Shown piece by piece: positions 16,208 to 23,945 of a DNA stretch of 64,000 bases; the first letter of the stretch is position 1; each line of letters starts with the position of its first letter. The position numbers and the translations under genes were made by a program. The stretch comes from Mycolicibacterium anyangense (lineage in GTDB: Bacteria; Actinomycetota; Actinomycetes; Mycobacteriales; Mycobacteriaceae). Location of the stretch: positions 1,364,001-1,428,000 of the forward strand of contig NZ_AP022620.1 in assembly GCF_010731855.1 (NCBI RefSeq), written 5' to 3'. The notes below the pieces were generated by a model that was not told where the DNA came from, did no database searches, and was given only the letters and a program-made list of their open reading frames with translations.

Positions 16208-17503
16208 TCAGGCCGGCACCGGTTCGCCCCGTGCATCGCCAGGCGGATCCAGATCGTGCCGACGCGTCCGCGCCGCCCGCGGGGCGGTTTCCGGGACGGC
16301 GAAGACGAGCAGCACCAGCGCGACTATGGCGATCGCTGTCAGGACGGTCATGGCCGCGTCATACCCTCCGATGACCACGATCGCGCCGGCGAGGGTCGTC
16401 GACAACGCGGCTCCGATTCCCTGGACGGTCGTCGCCGCCCCCAACGCCACGTTGAAACGCCCACTGCCGCGCGTCAGGTCGGCAACCATGATCGGGAAAA
16501 GGGCTCCCTGAAGGCCCGCGCCAACACCGTCGAGAGTCTGGATCGCGATGATCGACGTTGCGCCGCTTGCCAAGACGAACAGCAGCCCGCGGACAGGGAG
16601 CACCAGAAAAGCCAGGACGAACAATGGTTTACGGCCCCATCGGTCGGCGTTGCGACCGACCACGATGGCCATGGGGATCATCACCAGCTGCGCCACGATG
16701 ATCAGCGCCGCCTGGAACAACGCGCCCTCGTGAATGTCGGCCACCGCAAGCTTCTGGCCGGTGATCGGAAGCATCGCCCCGTTGGCGAGTTGCCACAGCA
16801 TCGTCACCAGGGCCAGCATCAGCAAGGCACGGTTGTGCAGCAGGACGGTCAGACCTGAGGGTTGATCGACTCCGTCGGGCTCCGGGGTCAGGCCGCGAGC
16901 GACGTCGTTATCGATGAGTCGGGCCTTGATCGCGAGGGTGCAGGCCACCACGAAGATGCCGCAGGCGCTGGCGATCCAGAAGCCCGCACGCAGGCTGACG
17001 AGGTACCCGGCCAGTCCATAAACGGTTGAGCCGACCACGTTTCCGGCGTGGTTGAAGGCCTGCATTCGCCCGGTCTTGGCCGCAAATGCCCGTGGCCCGA
17101 CCAAACCGAGCGCAATGGCACCGATGACCGGACCCAGTACGACGGCAGCGATGCCGGTCATGAGTTGGGCGGCGGTGACAACAGCGAGGCTCGGAGCCAG
17201 TGTGACGACGAACGTGCCGACCGCCGTCAGGGCAGCCGCCCCCATCAACAGGCCACGTTTGTGGGTGGTCCGGTCGATCAGTGCGCCGGCGGGTGTGTTC
17301 AGCAGTAGGCCGACGACGCCGCCGAGAGTCAGGACCAGCCCGATGCTGGCGGGATTCCACCCTTCCTTGTTGATCAGATAGATGCCGAGGAATGGCCCCA
17401 GTCCAGCCTGGACATCGGCGAGGAAGAAGTTGACCCAATCGAGTGCCGACAGCGACCGCCGCAATTCGCCCGCCGGCGGCGTGGTCGCATTACTTGCACT
17501 CAC
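16208..17503 (-). CDS. MFS transporter
   Basis: 431 residues from the GTG at 17501-17503, which gives the normal short N-terminus; a longer frame up to 17572 has no family match. About twelve hydrophobic segments are visible. The MFS loop-2 motif appears as GALIDRTTHKRGLLM near residue 65, and a second copy in the other half as GRNADRWGRKPLFVL. The opening LSALDWVNFFLADVQAGLGPFLGIYL is typical of a group of actinobacterial MFS carriers annotated as multidrug or sugar exporters. Substrate unknown. It lies upstream of the J-domain gene on the same strand, 42 bp apart. Confidence 0.9.
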   Translation of the reverse strand: MSASNATTPPAGELRRSLSALDWVNFFLADVQAGLGPFLGIYLINKEGWNPASIGLVLTLGGVVGLLLNTPAGALIDRTTHKRGLLMGAAALTAVGTFVVTLAPSLAVVTAAQLMTGIAAVVLGPVIGAIALGLVGPRAFAAKTGRMQAFNHAGNVVGSTVYGLAGYLVSLRAGFWIASACGIFVVACTLAIKARLIDNDVARGLTPEPDGVDQPSGLTVLLHNRALLMLALVTMLWQLANGAMLPITGQKLAVADIHEGALFQAALIIVAQLVMIPMAIVVGRNADRWGRKPLFVLAFLVLPVRGLLFVLASGATSIIAIQTLDGVGAGLQGALFPIMVADLTRGSGRFNVALGAATTVQGIGAALSTTLAGAIVVIGGYDAAMTVLTAIAIVALVLLVFAVPETAPRAARTRRHDLDPPGDARGEPVPA

Positions 17504-17694
17504 CGTTGATCTGTCCCCAATAGCTTCTGATCGCAAACGCTTGGGCAGCCGGGCACAGCAGGCCGACAGCAATTACTCAGGCGTTGTATGAGGCCTGTCC
17601 CGATCGCCTCGATGGGCGCCGGGGGCGAGGACAAGGCGGCGACGACGTACTCCACCGTCGGCCGGTTGACTCGGGCGTCGGGCAAGATGAGCCC

Positions 17695-17928
17695 ATGCAA
17701 AAGATCCTGGCCCGCTCCACCGTCGCCATCGTTGCGACGTCTCTGTCTGCCGCGGCGTCACTCCTTGGCGCCGGGATCGGTTCGGCCGATCCTCTGAACT
17801 GCCCCGACGGACAGTTCTGGGATCCGATCACCAACACCTGCCAGACGCCGCGCCCTGCGGAGAACTGTGCGCCCGGTGATTACTGGAACCCGCTGTCCAA
17901 TGTCTGTCGTCCCTTGGGGCAGCTCTAG
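17695..17928 (+). CDS. small secreted Cys-rich protein with duplicated motif
   Basis: 77 residues. A signal peptide (KILARSTVAIVATSLSAAAS, cleavage after about GSA-D) is followed by a mature part of about 44 residues containing two copies of C-x2-G-x-[FY]-W-[DN]-P-[IL]-[TS]-N-x-C: CPDGQFWDPITNTC and CAPGDYWNPLSNVC. Four cysteines in this spacing suggest two small disulfide-linked knots resembling chitin/carbohydrate-binding motifs. Comparable short proteins are seen in mycobacteria without known role. The ATG at 17695 gives the signal peptide; upstream in-frame codons do not. Confidence 0.75.
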   Translation: MQKILARSTVAIVATSLSAAASLLGAGIGSADPLNCPDGQFWDPITNTCQTPRPAENCAPGDYWNPLSNVCRPLGQL

Positions 17929-17954
17929 CCCTGGCCGAACAGGCGAGCAGAGAA

Positions 17955-18407
17955 TTAGAGCGGGCCGCCGACCTGAATGCCCAGATTGACTTGGTCGATC
18001 GCCTGTCGCGTCAGATCCAGCGCGGCTACTCGGTGGCCACCCTTGTTCTCTTCGGCCGCTTGCAGCTCTCCCACCGCCAGTTGCAAGTACGCGTCGGCAT
18101 TGTTCATCGCGGGCCCGACCGGCGGAGCCGGCGGAACGAAGAAGCCGTCAGGGGGGCCGCCGGCGAACGCGATACCCGAGTTGACCTGATCGATGGCCTG
18201 TTGCGCCAAATCGATGGCCGCCACCCGATGACCACCCTTGTCGTCCTGGGCGGCTTGTAGCGCATTCACCGCTTGCTGCAGGTCGTTCCTAGCGCTGTAC
18301 ATGTCAGGCTGGTCTGCGTGGGCCGTGCCCACACCGACGGTCGCCAGCGTCAGCGCCGTCAGACTCGCGGCGAAGGTGAATCGACGTGTTGTACCCGACA
18401 TTGCCAT
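17955..18407 (-). CDS. exported protein with two tandem alpha-helical repeats
   Basis: 150 residues. Signal peptide after MAMSGTTRR (FTFAASLTALTLATVGVGTAHA), cleaved before DQPDMY. The mature part is an internal duplication: DLQQAVNALQAAQDDKGGHRVAAIDLAQQAIDQVNSGI and YLQLAVGELQAAEENKGGHRVAALDLTRQAIDQVNLGI, separated by a Pro-rich linker. The shared KGGHRVAAxDL core is highly conserved, which suggests a functional site (a histidine next to basic residues). The unit resembles small periplasmic helical-hairpin proteins in mycobacteria of unknown role. It converges with the Cys-rich protein gene and is divergent from the DUF1905-PIN gene. Confidence 0.75.
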   Translation of the reverse strand: MAMSGTTRRFTFAASLTALTLATVGVGTAHADQPDMYSARNDLQQAVNALQAAQDDKGGHRVAAIDLAQQAIDQVNSGIAFAGGPPDGFFVPPAPPVGPAMNNADAYLQLAVGELQAAEENKGGHRVAALDLTRQAIDQVNLGIQVGGPL

Positions 18408-18533
18408 GACTCCTCCCGAGGGTATTACTGGAGGCATTCTCGCACGAGCAAACATGGAACATTCGACGTTTCACCTGCTGTATCGCCCCGCACTGACCGA
18501 TGTCGGGCGAATTCGCAGCCGTATTGTGTAGCC

Positions 18534-19253
18534 ATGCAATGGGAATTCGACGCCGAGGTGTTCGAATGGCGCGGTCCCGCCCCCTACTTCTTCGTGTCCA
18601 CTCCCGCGGATGTCGATGACTTTCTGCATGCTCACGTCGGCGAACTGACCTACGGTTGGGGCGGTATTCCCGCCCTGGTGCGCATCGGGGGCACCGAGGT
18701 CACCACCTCGTTGATCCCCAAAGACGGGATCTACCTCGTGCCGCTGAAGGCCGCACTTCGTCGTTCCGAAGCAATCGACAACGGCGATCGGGTCCGGGTG
18801 CGGCTGAACGTCGGGCAGTCCGATCCCGAAGTGGCGGAAAAGGATTCGATGACGACATTCGTCATCGACGCACCAACAGCTATCGAACTGGCCACCAGTG
18901 GCGCGACCATCCCCGCGCACCAATGCCTCACGGCCCCCACATTGCTTCGCTCCCAGGTGCTCGCGCTGGTCTACGAGTCGGTACGCAGGGGCGAGATCGA
19001 TCAGCGGGCAGGGCGCACGATCCTCGACGCCATCCGGGGGCTGCGGATACGGTTCCTCGGCGACCGGTCGCTCGAGGACCACGCCTGGCGGCTTGCCTTC
19101 GACCTGAAGTGGCCGGATATCCACCAGGCCCACTACATCGCCCTGACACAGCTTCAGGCCGACGCACTCATGACCGTTGACCGAGAGTTCGCGGCCGCGG
19201 CCAGAGATGTGGTCAGGACAGTCTGCCCGCCACCGCATCTCGGAGGGCCTTGA
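18534..19253 (+). CDS. DUF1905 domain fused to a PIN-like domain
   Basis: 239 residues. Residues 1-92 are DUF1905, a small beta-barrel (MQWEFDAEVFEWRGPAPYFFV, then GWGGIPALVRIGGTEVTTSLIPKDGIYLVPLKAALRR). Residues about 107-225 look like a VapC-type PIN domain: TTFVIDAPTAIEL with the first acidic residue D112, LTAPTLLRSQVLALVYESVRRGE, LRIRFLGDRSLEDHAWRLA, and ALTQLQADALMTVDREFA with D216. The position that is normally Asp in (Y)DAEYVAL is Gln (IHQAHYIAL, Q198), so the nuclease site may be weakened. No antitoxin gene is adjacent. The start ATG at 18534 gives the standard DUF1905 N-terminus. A combined function is unknown. Confidence 0.75.
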   Translation: MQWEFDAEVFEWRGPAPYFFVSTPADVDDFLHAHVGELTYGWGGIPALVRIGGTEVTTSLIPKDGIYLVPLKAALRRSEAIDNGDRVRVRLNVGQSDPEVAEKDSMTTFVIDAPTAIELATSGATIPAHQCLTAPTLLRSQVLALVYESVRRGEIDQRAGRTILDAIRGLRIRFLGDRSLEDHAWRLAFDLKWPDIHQAHYIALTQLQADALMTVDREFAAAARDVVRTVCPPPHLGGP

Positions 19254-19352
19254 CCGGGACTGTAGTCACGGCTCGAACTCTTCTTGGCCAGAATTCGAAC
19301 ACGGCCAGTGTGGATGCACGAATCCCAGCAGTCACATCGTTAACATCACGCC

Positions 19353-20153
19353 GTGGACGATGAGCCGGCGTACCGCATGCCAGGGCGCTCACGCGCGGTG
19401 ACCCGGCGTGACGCGCTGCGCTACGCGACCGTCTTGGCCGGGCTGGGCGCTGCCTCGCTGGGTTCCGGCACACCCCGCGCGGCGGCCGCGGCGCCGACAC
19501 TCATCGACTTTGCCGCCAAGCAGATCCCTGCCGAGGACATCCGCGCCGCCGGTCACGCCGGCGTCGTCAACTACGTATCGCTGTCGCGCCCTGGCTCCTC
19601 ATTCGGTGCCAAACCGATCACCCGCCCCTACGCACAGTCTCTCGCCGCGGCAGGCCTGGCGATCGTCAGCAACTACCAGTACGGCAAGCCGGGCGGCACG
19701 GCACCCTCGGACTTCACCCGTGGCTATGCCGGCGGTATTGCCGACGCGCGCACCGCCTGGCAACTGCACACCGCGGCCGGTGGCGGCCAGAGCGCCCCCG
19801 TCTTCTTCACCATCGACGAGGACATCGACCGCAACACGTGGAACAACGTTGCGCTGCAATGGTTCCGCGGGATCAACTCGGTGCTCGGCGTGCAGCGCAC
19901 CGGAGTCTACGGCGGCATCGACGTCTGTGAATGGGCCGCGGCCGACGGCGTGATCGGACGATCGAGCACGCCAGGCCGGTGGTGGGCATGGCAGACCAAG
20001 GCATGGTCGGGAAATCGGGTGCACCCGGGGGCTGTTCTGTACCAACGGATCGTCAGCACCGCGTCGAATCCCGGGCCGCTGGTAGGTGGGCTGGAGGTCG
20101 ACGTCAACGACGCCCTGGCCGGCGACGTCGGCCAGTGGAATCTGCACCCCTGA
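19353..20153 (+). CDS. Tat-exported DUF1906 glycoside hydrolase-like protein (Rv2525c-like)
   Basis: 266 residues from GTG. The N-terminus has a twin-arginine signal (TRRDALRYATVLAGLGAASLGSG). The mature part is DUF1906: LIDFAAKQIPAEDIRAAGHAGVVNYVS, NYQYGKP, APVFFTIDEDID, TGVYGGIDVCEWA, WWAWQTKAW and EVDVNDALAGDVG. This is the TIM-barrel family that includes M. tuberculosis Rv2525c, a Tat substrate on the cell surface with a fold like lysozyme-type GH25 hydrolases. Acidic residues in FFTIDEDID and EVDVND are candidate active-site residues. A role in cell-wall modification is inferred from the family. Confidence 0.9.
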   Translation: MDDEPAYRMPGRSRAVTRRDALRYATVLAGLGAASLGSGTPRAAAAAPTLIDFAAKQIPAEDIRAAGHAGVVNYVSLSRPGSSFGAKPITRPYAQSLAAAGLAIVSNYQYGKPGGTAPSDFTRGYAGGIADARTAWQLHTAAGGGQSAPVFFTIDEDIDRNTWNNVALQWFRGINSVLGVQRTGVYGGIDVCEWAAADGVIGRSSTPGRWWAWQTKAWSGNRVHPGAVLYQRIVSTASNPGPLVGGLEVDVNDALAGDVGQWNLHP

Positions 20154-20198
20154 GCATCTGCGGGGTTACTGCACTCCCCTTGCACCTCACACCGTGTC

Positions 20199-21029
20199 AT
20201 GAACAATCGTGGTGGCATGTATTCCATCGGTGCGTTCGCAAAGCTCGGCGGCGTCAGTGTCCGCATGCTGCGGCACTATGACCGCGTCGGCGTTCTGGTG
20301 CCCGCCGAGGTTGCGCCTGCGACGGGTCGACGCAGCTATCACGCCACTCAGCTGCCGCAGCTGAATCAGCTCGTCGCCCTCAAACATCTCGGATTCACCC
20401 TGGACCAGATCAGAGGCCTACTGGCCGAAAGCGTCGACCCGGCAAAATTGCGCTCAATGCTGCGCGATCGTGCGGCCGAATTGGAAACCCGAGTCCTGCG
20501 CGACGCGCAGACTCTCGACCGGTTACGCGCCCGATTACGGTTGATCGAGATCGAGGCGATGGCCGCGATCAGCGGCGTGGAGATCAAACAACTTGCCCCA
20601 CAACGGGTCGCGGCGTTGATGCAGTCAGTGTCGTCGGCCGATGACGTGGACGAGTTCGACGTAGAGTCGCTTTTTGAGCACGTCATTGCCGTGATGGACG
20701 CGGCCGGTCTTGACCGCGCTGCGCCGGTGTCTTGGCGCGACGATGATCCCCCAACGCTGCGTCTGTATGCGGGTTATCTCCTGCCTAGTGGAGATGTCCC
20801 CGGTCTTGTTGTGCAAGTCCTTCCGGCAGCCACAGTCGCCTCGGTGGTTCGCCGCGGCGCGGTGGCCGACATGTATGAAGCCCATCAGACAATTTCGCAC
20901 TGGGCACACGTTCACGGCCGGATCGCCAGCGTCGAACGCGGCAGGTGGCGAGAGCTGTACCTGGAGACCAACGACGCCGACTACTCAGACTGGCTCGTCG
21001 AGGTGCAGCTCGAGCTCGACGAGCCCTGA
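20199..21029 (+). CDS. MerR family regulator with GyrI-like effector domain
   Basis: 276 residues; ATG at 20199, or ATG at 20217 (MYSIGAFAK), which is the canonical MerR start. Residues 7-75 form the winged helix (YSIGAFAKLGGVSVRMLRHYDRVGVL, then RSYHATQLPQLNQLVALKHLGFTLDQI). A coiled coil for dimerisation (residues about 85-125) follows, and residues about 130-276 are a GyrI/AraC effector-binding-like domain. Such regulators (BmrR/TipA style) bind hydrophobic drugs or metabolites and untwist promoters with a long spacer. No adjacent transporter suggests its ligand; the DCC-domain gene is 54 bp downstream on the same strand. Confidence 0.88.
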   Translation: MNNRGGMYSIGAFAKLGGVSVRMLRHYDRVGVLVPAEVAPATGRRSYHATQLPQLNQLVALKHLGFTLDQIRGLLAESVDPAKLRSMLRDRAAELETRVLRDAQTLDRLRARLRLIEIEAMAAISGVEIKQLAPQRVAALMQSVSSADDVDEFDVESLFEHVIAVMDAAGLDRAAPVSWRDDDPPTLRLYAGYLLPSGDVPGLVVQVLPAATVASVVRRGAVADMYEAHQTISHWAHVHGRIASVERGRWRELYLETNDADYSDWLVEVQLELDEP

Positions 21030-21083
21030 CCTGGGGTGTGCGATCATGAGAACAGCGAGACGTCCAAGGGATCCGAGGTCTAC

Positions 21084-21527
21084 ATGAGGCCGGCACCGAA
21101 CTCACCATCTGCACCCGTACTGCTCTATGACGGCGTGTGCGGTGTCTGCAACCGTGCGGTTCGCGCGATTCTGCGCCACGATCGCATCGGCACGATGCGA
21201 TTCGCCGCTCTGGACAGCGACTTCGCCCGCGAGATACTGGCACGCCACCCTGAGGCGGCTGGTCTGGATTCGGCCGTCTACGTCTGCAACGCCGGCGAAC
21301 CCGACGAGGCCGTCTATGTCAAATCTGCTGCGCTATTGGAGATTGCCCGTTATCTCGGCGGCTGGTGGAAGGTGACGCTGGCGGCATTCGCGATCCCGCC
21401 CGCGGTCCGAGACTGGGCCTACACGCGATTCGCCGCGGCGCGCTACCGCATCGGCGGGCGCTACGACACCTGCCCGGTGCCCACCGACGATGTCCGTAGC
21501 CGATTTCTCGACGCGACCTACGGCTGA
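21084..21527 (+). CDS. DCC family thiol-disulfide oxidoreductase-like protein (DUF393)
   Basis: 147 residues. The diagnostic motif LLYDGVCGVCNRAV (DxxCxxC) lies near residues 13-26, followed by the thioredoxin-like body (IGTMRFAALDSDFAREIL) and the family pattern VYVKSAALLEIARYLGG and AYTRFAAARYRIGGRYDTCP. DCC proteins are predicted redox proteins with a CxxC site; substrates are unknown. The ATG at 21084 is chosen because earlier in-frame codons (GTG at 21036) overlap the intergenic sequence and have no match. It may be co-transcribed with the MerR gene. Confidence 0.85.
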   Translation: MRPAPNSPSAPVLLYDGVCGVCNRAVRAILRHDRIGTMRFAALDSDFAREILARHPEAAGLDSAVYVCNAGEPDEAVYVKSAALLEIARYLGGWWKVTLAAFAIPPAVRDWAYTRFAAARYRIGGRYDTCPVPTDDVRSRFLDATYG

Positions 21528-21612
21528 GCGACAGCCGACTCTGCGGCCGATTCGCATACCCTCTAGATTCTTGTCGTTCCATGTCTGCAGCCTGTGAGGA
21601 TCATCGAGGACC

Positions 21613-23130
21613 TTGGCTTACCTCAGCACCACGCCAACTCGTCGTGCACCGCGGTGGATCGGCGCATTTCTCGCTGCCATGGCGCTGGTAGCCGGCACCA
21701 CCGCCTGTGGAGACAGCAGCGCTCCGAGCGCCGACAAGCTGCAGTGGTGCCCCAAGGTGACCGGCCATGTCACGGACTGCGGCGTCGTCTCGCGACCGCT
21801 GGTTGAGGGCGCCCCGCAGCTGGGGACCGTCGACATCGGCTACGCCCTGATCCGCCACAGCCGGGAGAATTCCCCGGCCGCGGGAACCGTCATGCCCAAT
21901 CCCGGCGGCCCGGGAGCCCCGACCATCTCGTACGGGACCGACGTAGCGGCCCTGAACGATGCCGTCCTCAAGGACTACGACGTGCTGCTCATCGACGCTC
22001 GCGGCACCGGCGTCTCGACTCCCTTGGACTGCGGTATCGACGAGCGAGCGTTCGAAATCGGAACTCGGGACTACCAACGATCGTCGGCGGTGCGGTGCGC
22101 CGACAAGCTCGGGCCCAAGGCTGCCGGATACACCTCGGCGGCAACCGCTGACGACTTCGACGCGGTTCGCGCCCACCTCGGCATCGACAAGGTCATCCCC
22201 TACGGGTCCTCATACGGCACCTACCTCATGACCGTCTACGGGCAGCGTCACCCTGAGCACGTGCAGTCCATCGTGCTGGCCGGGGCATACCCGCTACATT
22301 TCGACCCCCTGCAGCGGCCCAATGCCGACGCCGTCGATCTGACGCTGCGCCGAATCTGTGAACGCAGCCACTCCTGCGACCCCGATGTCGCGGTACGCGA
22401 CTTACGCACGGTGACAGCGCAATTGCGTGCCACACCTATCACCGTCGACAAGATCATGGTGACGGAAGGCGAATTCGGCAATCTCGTTTTCGAAGGGGCC
22501 ACCAGCGATGTCGGCAGCGATCCCGACGAATTGACGCCCCTGGGCCGACTGCCGGCCGCACTGCACGCCGCCGCGCATGGCGATGACGCTGCCCTGCGAC
22601 GGGTGATCGCCGACATCGCCGCACCCGACCCGGACTCCGAGGATGACGATGACCTCTATGTCGCGGTCGCCTGTAACGACTACCTGACACTGTGGTCCGC
22701 CGATGCCGACATCGCGACCCGTGAGGCCCAGTACCACCACGCACTGAACGCCACCGGCGAACTCGGTTCCTTCAGCGCGGAAGGCTTCGCGGACGCCCAG
22801 CATGACGGTGGTGACATCTGCATCCGGTGGCCGAAGGACGCCCATCACCAGCGTCCCGATCAAGCCAGCACCCCGTTCCCCTCGGCCCCCGTACTGGTGC
22901 TGTCCGGTGACCTGGATGCCATCACCCCCGACGCCAATGGCCTGCTCGCGAGCCGGCAGTTCCCGCACAGCACCTACCTCGAGGTCCCCAATCTCGGTCA
23001 CACCCCTGACAACGAACCGAGCGGTTGCGTTGCGGGCATCATCGAGGCATTCCTGCGGACCGGAGCGCCGCCGTCGTCGACCCACTGCCTCGACGACATT
23101 CCACCCATCAAGGTGGAGCCGGTTCGCTAG
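21613..23130 (+). CDS. lipoprotein alpha/beta hydrolase with TAP-like C-terminal domain
   Basis: 505 residues from TTG. The N-terminal 33 residues are a lipoprotein signal with lipobox VAGTTAC. The body is an alpha/beta hydrolase: oxyanion region NPGGPG, DVLLIDARGTG, nucleophile elbow YGSSYGTYL, acid SGDLDAITP and histidine NLGHTPDN. The last ~90 residues form the TAP-like domain of tripeptidyl aminopeptidase-type enzymes, as in Streptomyces TAP and the mycobacterial CaeA/Hip1 pair. It probably acts on peptides or esters in the cell envelope. It converges with the MOSC gene, overlapping by four bases. Confidence 0.85.
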   Translation: MAYLSTTPTRRAPRWIGAFLAAMALVAGTTACGDSSAPSADKLQWCPKVTGHVTDCGVVSRPLVEGAPQLGTVDIGYALIRHSRENSPAAGTVMPNPGGPGAPTISYGTDVAALNDAVLKDYDVLLIDARGTGVSTPLDCGIDERAFEIGTRDYQRSSAVRCADKLGPKAAGYTSAATADDFDAVRAHLGIDKVIPYGSSYGTYLMTVYGQRHPEHVQSIVLAGAYPLHFDPLQRPNADAVDLTLRRICERSHSCDPDVAVRDLRTVTAQLRATPITVDKIMVTEGEFGNLVFEGATSDVGSDPDELTPLGRLPAALHAAAHGDDAALRRVIADIAAPDPDSEDDDDLYVAVACNDYLTLWSADADIATREAQYHHALNATGELGSFSAEGFADAQHDGGDICIRWPKDAHHQRPDQASTPFPSAPVLVLSGDLDAITPDANGLLASRQFPHSTYLEVPNLGHTPDNEPSGCVAGIIEAFLRTGAPPSSTHCLDDIPPIKVEPVR

Positions 23131-23852
23131 TTCACGCCCAAGACTGCTGGATCTGCCACTGACACTCGCCCGGGCTGTACCACCGACGCATACACGCGGG
23201 TCACCTCGTTGCGGCGATGCGCGGGCTTGATGCGTCCGCCGGCGAACCACTGGGTGAAGTTCTTGCAGGGCGTCGTATAGCCCCAGACCTGACAGATGCT
23301 GTCACCGAGGCGGATCAGCGATCCCGGACCCACGCTGTCCCAAGGAAATCCGGTGATCGTGACGTTCTCACCGCCCCGCGCCGGCGCGAGGTCATGGCCC
23401 TCGGCGGCAAATGCGTCGATCACTTCGCTACTCCACAGACACAACGCCTGCCATGGCGCGCCGTGATGTTTGCGATTCGACTGACGATCACCGGCCACCC
23501 CCGACCAAGTGATCTCCGCCTGATCCAGCGACGCCTTGGGTACACCACCACCCGAGGCGGCCAGGTGAGCAACGTGGCCGGTCACCGACGGGCCCAGCGC
23601 ACCGGAGGCTCGCAGGGCCGCGGCGGCCGCCTCCCACCCTTCCCACACCGCTGTCAGCTTCTCCGCCTGGGACGAACCGTCGTGGGCGATCACGTCGAGC
23701 GCGGTGTCGCGGTGGACTTCGATGCGTTCGGTGAAAGCGGGCACCGTCGAGCGGGCCACCAGGCCGTCGAACAGCGTGCCGGCCTTGGCCAGGGTGCGAC
23801 GGACGTCACCGTCGCTGAACGAGTACGGCCCGATCTGGATGTGCACAGTCAC
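23127..23852 (-). CDS. MOSC domain-containing protein with N-terminal extra domain
   Basis: About 241 residues from the GTG at 23850-23852, which follows AAAAGG at good spacing; a GTG at 23880-23882 lies inside a hairpin stem and is less likely. Residues about 95-215 form a MOSC domain: GHVAHLAASGGGVPKASLDQAEITWSGVAGDRQSNRKHHG, RGGENVTITGF, IRLGDSICQVWGYTTPCKNF. The cysteine in TPCKNF fits the sulfur-carrying residue of MOSC proteins, which handle molybdenum cofactor sulfur. The first ~90 residues (HIQIGPYSFSDGDVRRTLAKA) are an extra small alpha/beta domain not identified with certainty. It may detoxify or transfer sulfur; substrate unknown. Confidence 0.85.
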   Translation of the reverse strand: MTVHIQIGPYSFSDGDVRRTLAKAGTLFDGLVARSTVPAFTERIEVHRDTALDVIAHDGSSQAEKLTAVWEGWEAAAAALRASGALGPSVTGHVAHLAASGGGVPKASLDQAEITWSGVAGDRQSNRKHHGAPWQALCLWSSEVIDAFAAEGHDLAPARGGENVTITGFPWDSVGPGSLIRLGDSICQVWGYTTPCKNFTQWFAGGRIKPAHRRNEVTRVYASVVQPGRVSVADPAVLGVN

Positions 23853-23875
23853 CAGGTCTACCTTTTCGCGGCGAA

Positions 23876-23925
23876 TGGCCACCTACGACACGCCTGAACT
23901 GGACAGGACGCGCCGTAGGTGGCCA
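23876..23925 (-). terminator. 12-bp perfect stem hairpin after the pepD-like gene
   Basis: TGGCCACCTACG (23876-23887) and CGTAGGTGGCCA (23914-23925) form a perfect stem with a 26-nt loop that can partly pair further. It lies 20 bp past the protease stop and ends just before the MOSC ribosome binding site. It has no U-run, so it may instead be an attenuator for the MOSC gene. Confidence 0.5.
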
Positions 23926-23945
23926 CTCGAAGGTGGGGTGAACGG

